Positions 47,907 through 60,379 of a stretch of DNA of 64,000 nucleotides are shown in pieces (the first letter of the stretch is position 1; each line of letters opens with the position of its first letter). The stretch spans positions 22,101,188 through 22,165,187 of the forward strand of contig JACGWO010000012.1 of assembly GCA_034509735.1 (NCBI GenBank). Reading direction: 5' to 3'. Source of the DNA: Sesamum alatum. Its lineage: Eukaryota > Streptophyta > Magnoliopsida > Lamiales > Pedaliaceae. The notes below the pieces were generated by a model. It made no database searches. It worked only from the letters and a program-made list of their open reading frames with translations, and was not told the origin of the DNA. Made by a program: the position numbers and the translations under genes.

Positions 47907-48884
47907 ACCTTTCATAATTTTTTTCTCAAATGGACCGCTATGGGCTAGCCCATTTTGAGGGCACCTATATTAAAACCATTCGTTAAGTATTAATCAAATT
48001 ATATAAAATAAAAAAATATCGTATAAGTCAATACATTTTTAGTATTTAATCAAACGGCTCAACCCGCTAACAACCAATTGATTGAATTGTCATTTTCTCT
48101 TAGTAGAAGAAGTCCCAGGTCTAACCATGTTGCTCCTACTTCCAGTACTTTTGTACGTATCTATATATAATTTTTTGTAATAATTGAATAACATTCTTTT
48201 AATGTTTTCAAATATCTGTCTGTTTTTTTTATAAAAAAAATTATTTTACCAACTATTTTATTTTGCTCTTTCTTTTCAATGTTCATCTGTTGTTTCTCTT
48301 CTCTTTCTTTAAATTATTTCACCAACTTTTTACTTTCTCTTCTCAACTTCCACAATTTATTTCTTCTCTCAATAAATTCTAATGATGTTTTAATATTTTT
48401 TATTTATCAAATTAAGATATATATTTTAAAAAGAATAATTTCTTAATTTCTAAATTAATTATCCTCAACACTTAAACACGCTGCACATACTCGTAATATA
48501 AAATTAAACAAAGTAATAATAGACGAGAAAATTGAAATATTAAAAAGGGTGTTCTTTAATTATAAAAAAATATAGATATGTATATATAAAAAATCAACGG
48601 CCTAACTTACTAGTGGGCCAAGCTGGGCTACATTACATATCAACCATGGACTGGGCCTAAGATGGCCCAAATTGAGGAGGTCTTATTAAAGTGAATGAAT
48701 GATAGATAAATAGTCACTTCTTGTAAAAGTATTACTCTTTAATTTCATATTGAAATCATACTTCTAAATTTTGCATAACTTTTTTTTTTAAAATTTTAAA
48801 AGGAACAAAAATTTCATTTCGTTATAAAAAATACAACGTATATAATTTAATTTTGAGAGAATGGAACACCATAATTAAGAAAAA
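47907..48884. other. AT-rich intergenic, no gene seen
   Basis: Contains CT-rich and AT-rich stretches and phrases such as GGGCCAAGCTGGGC, but no exon-like frame. Nothing assignable. Confidence 0.45.
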
Positions 48885-49311
48885 AGGTAAATTACAACTA
48901 CCTTCCCTGACATTTGATATAATTACAATATCCTCTTATTGTTTGAAAAAATATAAATACTCACTGAGGTTTGTGGCCGTCTAACAAATAACCCACTTTC
49001 ATCCATTTTTGTGGGTGGACTGACCAAAATGCCCTTATACACTGAATTATTTTTTATTTAATTCTTAAAATTTTTTTGAATTACAATGCGCAGGAAGAGG
49101 TTTGTTAAGTTTTTTACACAGAAGAACAATAATGCAATTTGACTCTGCTGATTTTTCTACAATATTAATAAAAAAATTCTAGGGTAAAATGGTTAATTTC
49201 AGGCTTTCGGTTGAAAATTACAAATCTTAAGGGAATATTTGTAATTTTTCAAATAATGATGAAATATTTATAATTATGTCAAACCCGGTAAGAGGGGGTT
49301 ATAATTTACCC
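48885..49311. mobile_element. Foldback element (GGGTGAATTAC family)
   Basis: Starts AGGTAAATTACAACTACCTT and ends GGTTATAATTTACCC. The flanks TAAGAAAAA and AAAGAAAAA (49312-49320) match at 8 of 9. Confidence 0.78.
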
Positions 49312-49950
49312 AAAGAAAAAAAGCAAGAATTTGAAACTCAAGTTGAATTTGTCAGTATGATGTAACTATTGATAATTGATATATAGGCAGACTTTTTATA
49401 ATGTATGTCAAATAATTTTGATATGACACACAATTACTGCTAGGGATGTAAACTTTCTCTTTGAACTCTTGTGCATTTATTTATGTTCTGAAATATATGA
49501 ATTTAATATAAAATATTGGAAAAAGAATTGTAAATTATTCCATATTTTAAAATTTTAAAAGCTATTTAACAATATATAATTCAAGATTAGAGTTGAAAAT
49601 TTTGAAATCCTAAAGTTATTGAAATAAATTCAAAAGGACTTGTTATTAAATATTTGAAATTCATAACTCTAAATTATTTATCGATCCGAATATAATCTTA
49701 GCAACAATCTATTTGTGTGTGTTCCCGTCTTTGTGTAATATAGATTGTTTGCAATCCTAAATCTTTTCATTAGTCCCTCATATTTACTTTTTATCTCACT
49801 TTAGTCCATATCTTTCAGAGACACTGTAATAATTTTCCATCTTTTTAACTCACCTGTAATATTTATTAGAAACTTATGACTTAAATACTTACATTGATTG
49901 CAACAGCTACTCAAGTGTGATAATAAAGTGTGGAAAAGAAAATTCCATTG
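49312..49950. other. Intergenic, nothing recognised
   Basis: AT-rich sequence without an exon-like frame or bounded repeat. Confidence 0.4.
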
Positions 49951-49953
49951 GCT

Positions 49954-50226
49954 CACAAAAAAATAATTTAATAGCAACGAAAAAATTTATTGCTGAAATC
50001 ATCGTCGAGTTAATTAGCAAGTAAAATTTACGTTGCTAATCGACACTCATTGAAATATATTGTAAACAAATCGTTGCTAAATTTATCGGCAAGTAAATTT
50101 TTTCTTGCTAAATTCAACAAGTAAATTTCTTGTATTAAATAACGTAAATTAACAACGAGAATTTTATTTGTTAATTAGCTTGATGCTGATTTTCTTTTGT
50201 TGCTAATAGGCAATTTTCTTGTAGTG
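49954..50226. mobile_element. Small CACTA-derived MITE
   Basis: The right end is GGCAATTTTCTTGTAGTG, the canonical inverted CACTACAAGAAAA. The left end CACAAAAAAATAATTTAATA aligns with it after loss of a few bases. GCT flanks it at 49951-49953 and 50227-50229. The interior repeats AGCAACGA/TCGTTGCTA and TTGCTAA motifs. Confidence 0.75.
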
Positions 50227-50229
50227 GCT

Positions 50230-50770
50230 AAAATAACAAGAAAATATAATAAACGAGATTCATGCAAACATTATTTGGTATGTTTAATATTTTGCTTCTT
50301 AATACCTAAAGGTAAAATAGATTTATTAATAGTTAAATTTTTAATTTTTAGGAATGATATATAACTAGTTGTCTGTTAATATTTCTATTTTGATTTATAA
50401 TTAGTTTGTTATAAAAAAAAAATTGCATTATTAGAGTACACGATATTTTTTAATTATTAATTAATAAATTGTTAAAGTACATGAGTTTTTTCATTTTACC
50501 CTTAGTGGAGTATTCCATTTTATTTAGATTCCATTAAAACTTAACATTAATGCTTACAACAATAAAGATGACGAATTAAGTACTTTAGGTCAAATTTGAT
50601 ATTTTATATCATTGAGTAAGCTTAATCAAACTCCACTGAAATTAATTTTTTGATTTAATTAGAATTCACTACCTATATTTATGAAAGAGTTAAATTAGAT
50701 ATAAATATAATAACACACACTTGCACACTCACTTAAATTTTGAACTGAAATACATAAATTTATTGAGTAA
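50230..50770. other. AT-rich flank of the copia element
   Basis: No LTR is found here although the retrotransposon to the right should end in one. No gene is seen. Confidence 0.45.
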
Positions 50771-53700
50771 ATTATAAGGTGGAAGTCAAGCTCAATGTGC
50801 TTGGTACGCTCGTGAAAAATAGGGTTGGCGACAATGTGGAGAGCAACTCGATTGTCGCAGTACAAAGCTACGGGCTGATGGAGATGGATGCCAAAATCAG
50901 AAAGCAGGTACGAAATCCACCTCATTTCACACACACTGGAGGCCATACTCTGATACTCGGCCTCGACCGTGGACCTGGAGACCGTCGACTATTTCTTGGT
51001 CTTCCATGAAACAAAGGCGTCACCAAGAAAGATGCAGAAGCCCGTGAGAGACCGCCTGGAGTAAGTGCAGGGGCTCGAAGGAGTTATGAGCTGGGAGGAG
51101 AAGCCCAAGAGAGGGACAACCCTTCAGATAACGCACCACGTGTAGGGTCGCCTGCCAATGTGCCTTACAAGGCCGGGACAGATACTGATTGAGTTGTTGG
51201 ACGTTGTATGCAATGTCAGGGCGTGTAAAACTCAGATATAACAGACGACCGACCAACCAACGATAAGAATCAGGGGTCGACAAAGGGGAGCCACCATCAG
51301 TGCTCAATTTCAGACCCTGGGGGAAATGAGTGGATGTAGGTTTGGCACGAGTGAGGCCGGTGTCATGAAGAATGTCCATTATGTACTTGGTCTGAGCTAC
51401 GTAGATACCGGCAGTGCTGCAAGCAATTTCGCGGCCTAGGAAGTACCTAGCGTTGCCAAGATCCTTGATAGTAAACTGCTGGTGGAGATAACTCTTGACC
51501 GTCTGAATGTTGGCCAAGGCAGGAGCAGTAATGAGGACATCGTCTACGTAGACCAAGAGGGCCATGAGACCACTATCACATGGTTTAGTAAACAGGCAGT
51601 GTTCATGCCCAGACTGGGAGAAGCCAAACGCCTTAAGCTTCAGTGTGAATTCCAAGTTCCATTGGCGGGATGCTTGCTTCAAACCGTAGAGAGAACGTTC
51701 AAGTTTGCAGAACATTCCAGCTGGAGCCACATAACCCTGAGGTGGCTGCATATATATATATATATATGTATCCTCGTCCAGGTAACCATGGAGGAAAGCA
51801 TTATTTATATCCAACTGTTGCAAGGGCCAGCCATAGGATAAAACCAAAGAAAGAAAGATGCGAATGGTTACAGCCTTAGCCACTGGAGAAAAACTGTCGG
51901 AATAATCCACTCCCTCAACTTGATTGAACCCTTTGGCCACCAGCCTGGCCTTGTACCGTTCCACCGTGCCATCAACCCTCAACTTGGTCTTGAAGACCCA
52001 TTTACAACCAATCGCCTTCTTGTCAGCAGGGAGAGGCATGAGCTTTCATGTGTGATTCTCCTCCAAGGCATCAAGCTCACGCTGCATAGCATCCCTCCAT
52101 TTAACATGCCCAACAGCCTCAGAGAAAGAACTCGGTTCCTGCAAAACTGACAAGGAGGCTACAAAGGACATGTATGCAGTGTTATCCGAGTAGATAAATG
52201 AAGGACTAGAGGAGCATGAGATAAAATCATTGAGCCAGACAGGTTTATGTATGTGTCTGGTGGACCTCCTAGGTTCAGCTTGAGGTTGGGAAGCAGGACT
52301 AACAGATAGAGGGAGGTCCGGTTGAGGTTCAGGTGAGAGAGGGGGTGAATTTATTGGCTGCAAGGCTGGAGGAGAAGGGCAGGTGTCTTCAAGAAAAGGG
52401 AGAGATGAAGGTGTAGTGGATGGAAGGTCGGATGAGGGAGTTTTTACTGTATAGGTAGGAGAAAGAGGAAAGATTGGTTCATGGAATTTTACATCCCGAG
52501 AGTAGAGTGTGATATGTGTATCAAGGTTGTACAACTTGTAGGCCTTTTGGTGCATTGCATAGCCTATCAAGATGCATCTGTGGGCACGAGGGATGAAATT
52601 TAGTTTTATGAGGATCAGTGTTGGTAGCAAACCCCAGGCAGCCAAATACCCTGAGATGATCATAGGTGGGAGGCTGTCCATACAACTTTTCATAGGGAGT
52701 GGACCATTGTAAAAGATGAGAAGGAGTTCGGTTAATGAGGTAGGTGGCCGTGAGGATAGTATCCCCCCAAAATTTTATAGGTAGTGAGGCTTGGAATAGT
52801 AGGGAACGGGCTACATTCAAGAGATGTCTGTGTTTTCTTTCTACACAACCGTTTTGTTGGGGTGTGTATGTGCAGGAGGTTTGGTGAATTATCCCAAAGG
52901 TGTGGCACTAGGATTGACATTCTTTGTTGAGGAATTCTGATCCATTATCAGACCTGAGCACTTTGATTTTGTGGTTGAACTGAGTGAGGACAAGGGAATT
53001 GAAAGTGGATAAGATGGTGGATACTTGGGTTTTATGTTTGAGGAGGTAGGTCCACAAGGATCTGCTGTAGTCATCAACAATGGTGAGGACATAACTACAG
53101 CCTGATATGGTCTGCATCTGGTAGGGACCCCAAAGATCCATATGAACAAGAGCAAAAGGGGCACAAGCCTGTGTATGGCTGACCGGAAAGGGTAATCTTG
53201 TTTGTTTAGCAAGAGGACATATATCACAAGGGTGATCATCAACATTGCCATCTATTTTGCAGAAAGGTAAGTGTTGTATTGCATGAAATGAGGCATGGCC
53301 TAGCCTTTTGTGCCAGGTCATGTGATTACAATTACTAGAAATAGAACATGATAGGTCCCTATCTATTATAGCTTTATGAGATGAAAGAGACAAGTCTTGC
53401 TTGAAGAAGTACAACTTTTAGATCATAGAGCCCACTAATAGGTCCCTCTTAGTAGCCTGGTCTTGTAGAAAGCATTCGGTTTCAGTGAATTGGAATGTGT
53501 AAGATGAGTTTCTGCAGAGCTGACTTACTGATAAGAGGTTGATAGAGAAATCAGGGATGCACAAGACATTATGCAAGGTAATGCGAGGAGCTAGTTGTAC
53601 AGAACCAACAAAAGTAGCATATTTCTTTGAACCATCGGGTAAGTGTATGGATTGAGTGTGTGTAGGTGTATGATAGGAAGAGAAAAGATTAACACTAGCA

Positions 53701-54890
53701 CAAATGTGGTTAGTAGCCCCCGAGTCAATAATCCAACAACTGATATCTATCTCAGAGATGTTAGAAATGTTACCTGCAAACTGCTCATCAAGTGGTGCAT
53801 AGTTTGCCATGTTGCTGATAGGATCCGAAGGAGAATTAGTCCTCATTAACCTCATTAGTTCAGAAGCCAAATCAGTCACATTAACTCCTGGATTGGAGCC
53901 TCGGACTCCTGCAAGGTGTGTCGCCTTATCCTCCACATTAGCCACGAGGTTCCTACCAGTCTGCCCTTTATTCTTCTTCTCCATCAATGTCTTGTACCAA
54001 TCAGGTACACCATATATCTGAAAACATGTGTCCTGAGAGTGGCCAGTCTTATTACATTTTGCACACACCAGGCTCCTCTTGTCTACGTAAGGACATTTCT
54101 TATTTCCAGATTTACCACCACCTTCCTTCCAGTTGTTTGATAAGGTGGTTTGGCAGGCCATTTGCACCTCAGAACTCACATGTACTGATATTTGTTCCTC
54201 CATAGCTAGAATCATGGAGAAAGCCTTTTCAAGATCTGGCATCGGATCCATCATTAATATTTGGCTCCGCTCGCTATCAAATGCTTCATGTAGTCCCATA
54301 AGGAACTGCATAAGCTGTGTGTTCATAGATTTGTCTGCAATTGCCTGGTTAACACCATACTTACACTCTCCGCATGTGTATTTTGGAGGAGGATCCAAGC
54401 ACACAAGTTCATTTCATAGTTTCTTAACTTTCGTTAGGTATGAGGTAGAGGATAGATCTCATTGTGAAACAGCTGCAAGCTCCCTTCGCAGTCTGTACAC
54501 CATTGGACCGTTGCTCCGCCCATAACAAGCTTGAATTTTCAGCCATAGTTCTCACGAAGATGAAGCGTACATAAAAGCTTCAACGATCTCCTTCGCTATC
54601 GAATTCCAGATCCAAGACGTGACCATCAAGTCCACACGTCTCCATTGTCCAAAGTTGGGTGAACCAACCTCAGGCCTGGGGAATATACCATCTATAAACC
54701 CCAGTTTCATCTTGGTGCCCACCGATACATAGACTGAGCGGCTCCACATCAAAAAATTCGTTCCATCTAGCGGTGCAGAAGACAGAGTCAATCCAGAGTG
54801 TTCCGAAGGATGAATATAGAGCATCTCCTTCTCCAATTGAGCTGCCTTTTCGTTGCCGGAAGTATTTCGAGTTCCAGTCACCTCACTCAT
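50770..54890 (-). pseudogene. Copia gag-pol polyprotein, broken
   Basis: Gag starts at the ATG at 54890. A zinc knuckle (CAKCNKTGHSQDTC) and the protease site Asp-Ser-Gly lie within 53418-54404. The GAG-pre-integrase and integrase core are in 52908-53414 (HKRLGHA; DDYSRSLWTY), with the integrase C-terminal region at 52521-52820 and a Pro-rich linker at 52046-52693. Reverse transcriptase is 51020-52039, with YVDDV intact, and part of RNase H is 50775-50946. Several stop codons and frame breaks separate these pieces: a stop at 54552, more near 54415-54465, one at 53418, and one between RT and RNase H near 50990. An (AT)n microsatellite at 51749-51769 has expanded within the RT frame without shifting it. 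It cannot yield one polyprotein. Confidence 0.9.
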
Positions 54891-54963
54891 GGTTGCGATT
54901 CAGTATGCAGTCAGAAGCGAGAAATATGGATGAGTGTGGGTATGCAGAGACCTTCAGATTGAA

Positions 54964-54976
54964 GGCTCTGATACCA
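54964..54976 (-). other. Primer-binding site of the copia element
   Basis: The minus strand reads TGGTATCAGAGCC, matching initiator tRNA-Met, directly next to the LTR. Confidence 0.85.
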
Positions 54977-55200
54977 TGTTGAATGTGTGAATGCGAAAAT
55001 ATAGAGAGAAATCATAAGAAGCCATTGTTGAAGAGAGAAGAATTTGAATAAAACTTGATTGATTACTTCTGAGAAGGGTCGAACCCTAGGTTAAATACAA
55101 ATCTGGTTTCCTGCCCATGAAACAGAATTGTAACTACCTTCCAACTAACTGACGTGACGTGGCCCTATGAAATGCAGAATAAATGAGTCACCCTGCCAGC
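54977..55200 (-). repeat. 5' LTR of the copia element (outer edge uncertain)
   Basis: Directly adjoins the primer-binding site; on the minus strand it ends CACACATTCAACA. The outer boundary was not found because no second LTR exists to compare. Confidence 0.6.
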
Positions 55201-55529
55201 TATCAAAGCGTGTATAAGCGATGTACAAAAAAAGTAAAATCTAAAACACGACTTCTTCTATATCTGCTATTCGTGATCCAAAATGGCTAAGGCTAAAACT
55301 TCCACTTCATCAACTGCAGCACTTCCATCTTCATCACTTACTGCTACTTGTTGTTGTGGTGGCTGCTGAAGCTGAGTAGTTAGGAGCTATGAGTTATGAG
55401 TTATGAGTTAATGAGCTATAGAGCTATTGAGTTCCTTCTTGAGGAGCTTTCTATGGACTATTTAGGGCTTTCTAGTTTTTTCATAGAGCGTTAAAGAGTT
55501 ATAAGAAACTACTGGGACTCAAGCAACAC
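55201..55529. other. Spacer with a tiny Cys-rich frame and simple repeats
   Basis: A 28-codon frame at 55283-55369 begins in a good context (AAAATGGCT) and ends TATCCCGGC. GAGTTATGAGTTATGAGTTA-type repeats lie at 55380-55435. Neither is shown to be functional. Confidence 0.3.
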
Positions 55530-57481
<1,952 letters not shown>

Positions 57482-57504
57482 AGTACTCAGTTGTTTGATA
57501 AATT

Positions 57505-57740
57505 ATAAAGGACTCCATTGAAATTTGTTATAGTTACAAATATCCTCTTGTTTTTTTAACTATTACAAATATGTTGCCGCAGTTAACGATTGTATAACAA
57601 ATACTCTCTTACAATGAGCTGTCACGAGGAGATATTTGTTGGACCGACGTTAATTTTAAGGAATATTTGTAATTTTTCAAACAACAAAAAAATAATTAAC
57701 TAATCATAAAAAATCCTGTTATAATTTAACGTTTGGTTGA
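57505..57740. mobile_element. Worn short foldback copy
   Basis: Family phrases remain (GTTACAAATATCCTCTTG; GAATATTTGTAATTTTTCAA; ATAATTTAACG), in inverted order, with most of the interior missing. Confidence 0.35.
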
Positions 57741-57839
57741 ATAAAGCACCAAACTAGTAAGACGCTTTTGCATCTCTCTGCAATTGGATGTTGGAAACTG
57801 TTGCATTCCGAAGTTCTATGTTTGGATATATGGCTAATT

Positions 57840-58108
57840 GTTACGGTTAAAAATAAATAGTCGTATTGAATAGTTATTTATCATGATTATATTAATGATC
57901 GTGGTATTTGTGAGTATGACTAAAACAATATTTGTCAAGGCAAAAATATTTTCTATGGCTCATAACCATAGTAAAAAGAATTTTCATGATAGATAATCTA
58001 AGTTATTGTAACGGTTTTTGTTTACCCATGATTAATAATAATTATTTACCATGTGGTTTTAGTCCGTAGCCAATAAATTTGTTGTCAATAGTGAATTTTC
58101 TTCTAGTG
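57840..58108. mobile_element. Possible CACTA-type MITE
   Basis: The right edge reads GAATTTTCTTCTAGTG, near the CACTA consensus with one change, and the interior carries CATGGTAAATAAT/ATTATTTACCATG phrases. The left edge is not identified. Confidence 0.3.
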
Positions 58109-58775
58109 AAATGAGCAATTTAGACGAAAACGGCTCCTGCAAAATGTAACTAGTCGTGATTGCACGCGACTCCCGTAAGCATAAAAAGAAAATGTGGTGT
58201 GAGACGAAAATACTGAGAAAATGTGGAGCAGTAGTTGTGAGGGAATTTTTTGTTTTAATTGTGATATTATTAGAAAATACTGAAATTACTATTACAATTA
58301 TATTTCTTTTAAGGAAAGAAATGAATTAAAAAGTTAATTTGGAAATTCAAAAAATCACATGATAAAATATTTTCTTTTATAATATTATACATACTTTTGG
58401 ACACACAGATATCGTATTCGAATCGTATTCGTGTCCATCACTACACCAAATAAATATTTGGAGTGTCCCGGAATTATAGTTCTGTACCTATCAATTATCA
58501 GGAAAATTCTAGGACGAGCCCGGTGCGGCCAAGCCAACCAATAATAACACGCCACGTGGAAATTAAATTTTCTTAATCAAAATAAATAAATCCTTAACTC
58601 AACCTAACCATGATTAGTTTTTCAACAGTAATAAAAGAAAAAAAGTCCAAATTCAAATTTCCAATTCTAAATCCCCCCGTTCAATCTCCAATTCTAAACC
58701 CGCCTCCAACCTGCAAGAGTCATTCTCTCCACTGCCGTCGCTCTTTGAGAGTCCTCCGCCCTGCAGAAACAGTTC
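58109..58775. other. Intergenic, possible leader of the next fragment
   Basis: No gene is recognised. From about 58640 a C-rich stretch (CCAATTCTAAATCCCCCCG, then CCTCCAACCTGC) resembles a plant 5' leader and precedes the fragment at 58776. Confidence 0.35.
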
Positions 58776-59267
58776 TAGAGGCTGAGTCGCAATGTTTCGG
58801 AGGCCATCGCCTCATTGAAGGACACTTTGAACCTCGACTCGGCTTGTGAGCCGCCGGCGTCGACGCCGTCAAGCTGCCGGAGACAGGTGTGGGGCAGTGT
58901 TGTACAAAGCTTGACGCAGTTGTACCCGTACCGGTACATCCAACTTCCGGAGAAATTGGTCTCAAATCTTCGCAAGCATTACGATTCTTTGCCACTCAAG
59001 TCAAATGATTTTTTTTGTTTTTCGTTTTTCTTCTTCTTGTTTAAGTTCTTCTTTCGGAAGTGGTATTTGAACATTGGGTTGAAACTGAATTCGTTTTCTC
59101 TGATTTATAGCTATGCGCAAGCGGGTTTTGAAATGTTTGATGAAGAAGTGAATGCTAGTGGCTCCCTGTTTAAGCTTACCTTTGCTTGTAACTCTGCTAT
59201 TATTTCATGGGCAGCCATGTCAAGGGCACTGGATAGTTCTTTGATTCGCCGTTTCTTTTCGGAATAA
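58776..59267 (+). pseudogene. Fragment of a conserved plant gene, not identified
   Basis: After an in-frame stop at about 58771 the plus strand reads NVSEAIASLKDTLNLDSACE and SSCRRQVWGSVVQSLTQLYP, then QLPEKLVSNLRKHYDSLPL, up to a natural donor-like position. A second exon-like piece, QAGFEMFDEEVNASGSLFKL and TFACNSAIISWAAMSRALDS, follows a T-rich intron-like stretch (59000-59110). The style (Cys, Trp and Leu-rich soluble protein) looks like a real plant gene, but I cannot name it. The frame closes at 59267 after RRFFSE and no downstream exons are seen. A 3'-truncated copy is the simplest reading. The opposite-strand frames here are shadows. Confidence 0.5.
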
Positions 59268-60379
59268 TAAGCCCATCGCCCCCAGCTTTCCTCCTGTACA
59301 CTATGTTACCCTCACCTGCAAGATGATACACAATAATATAGCCAATTCTGGGAGATTCTGCAATTGGTTCATTTCGATCGGTTCAGAAGTCATGAAGAAA
59401 TTAATGGTTATATGCTATAGAATAATGAGTCTATAGAACTAGTAAAACAATGTAGCTTAAAGTTAAGTCACTCAATGGAACAATGTGAGCAAGCATCACA
59501 TATGAAATAGAATAATACGAGTTTATAGAACTAGTAAAACAATATAGCCTAAAGTTGAGTCTAAAGAATAGTTCTTGCTTTTGCATTATACATTTGACCT
59601 CCAAATAGGGCTCAATGGATCCTGCAAAAAATGAATAGAATAATTATTAAGACAACATTATAGTGTAACATAAATTAAATAAAAAACAATTGTAGGGAAG
59701 AAATAATTGCCTGTGTTGAATTATTAATTTTGTTAAACTCTTCCATCATACTTGTAAATGATTGGGGATTGTGCATGCCACTAGTAAAACTGGGACACTA
59801 AATAAAGCAACAAAGTAAGAAATTTTTTACAAGTTATGATGTAAAAGAATAACTAGAACATTGTAATCACTTTAACCTGGCGATGAATTTCTGGAACAAA
59901 ACCAAATGTCCCATATGACCCTTGCACATGAGTACCTGAAAAATATGCTTCAAATTTTTACTAACCTATTTTGATGAGATCCTCATGGTACTATAATTTA
60001 TTAAACAAAAATACCTTTAGATAAATTCAACATTTAACACTTACCGACAACTTGGTTGCTTGGAGCCAAAATATTAGATGAATTTTGGGTTTGTGCCATG
60101 TGATTTGCAACAGAATTCCAACTGAGATGCACGCACTTTTTTATACAAAAAAAAAAAAAAAAGAAAAAAACCAACTTAACAAATTAGAGGAGAGAAAACA
60201 GGAGTAACCTACTCAAATCAAAAGAAACATAAATATCAGTATTTTTCTAGAACTTTCAAATACTACTTCAAATTAATAAATTTAGTATTTAATCAACTAG
60301 TATTTTCAAAATACATACGAAAATAACTAGATACGCAAGTTGTCAATATAATGAAGTTACCAATATAGCTACAACTTAC
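59268..60379. other. Intergenic or 3' region of the FAR1-related gene
   Basis: Contains two near-identical phrases (TAGAACTAGTAAAACAATGT at about 59434 and TAGAACTAGTAAAACAATAT at about 59527), a local duplication of roughly 90 bp. At about 60048-60121 an exon-like minus-strand piece (donor GTAAGTG, acceptor CATCTCAG) could be a further 3' exon of the gene to the right, but it does not keep the frame. Confidence 0.4.

Larger units (their letters stand above)
50775..55200 (-). mobile_element. Ty1/copia retrotransposon, 3'-truncated and decayed
   Basis: Reads right to left. The 5' LTR starts at 54977 going right, the primer-binding site is at 54964-54976, and gag, protease, integrase, reverse transcriptase and part of RNase H follow in copia order. 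The sequence stops after the RNase H phrase KHIELDFHL near 50775, and no copy of the LTR is found to the left. The right edge of the LTR is not certain (about 55200). Confidence 0.9.
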
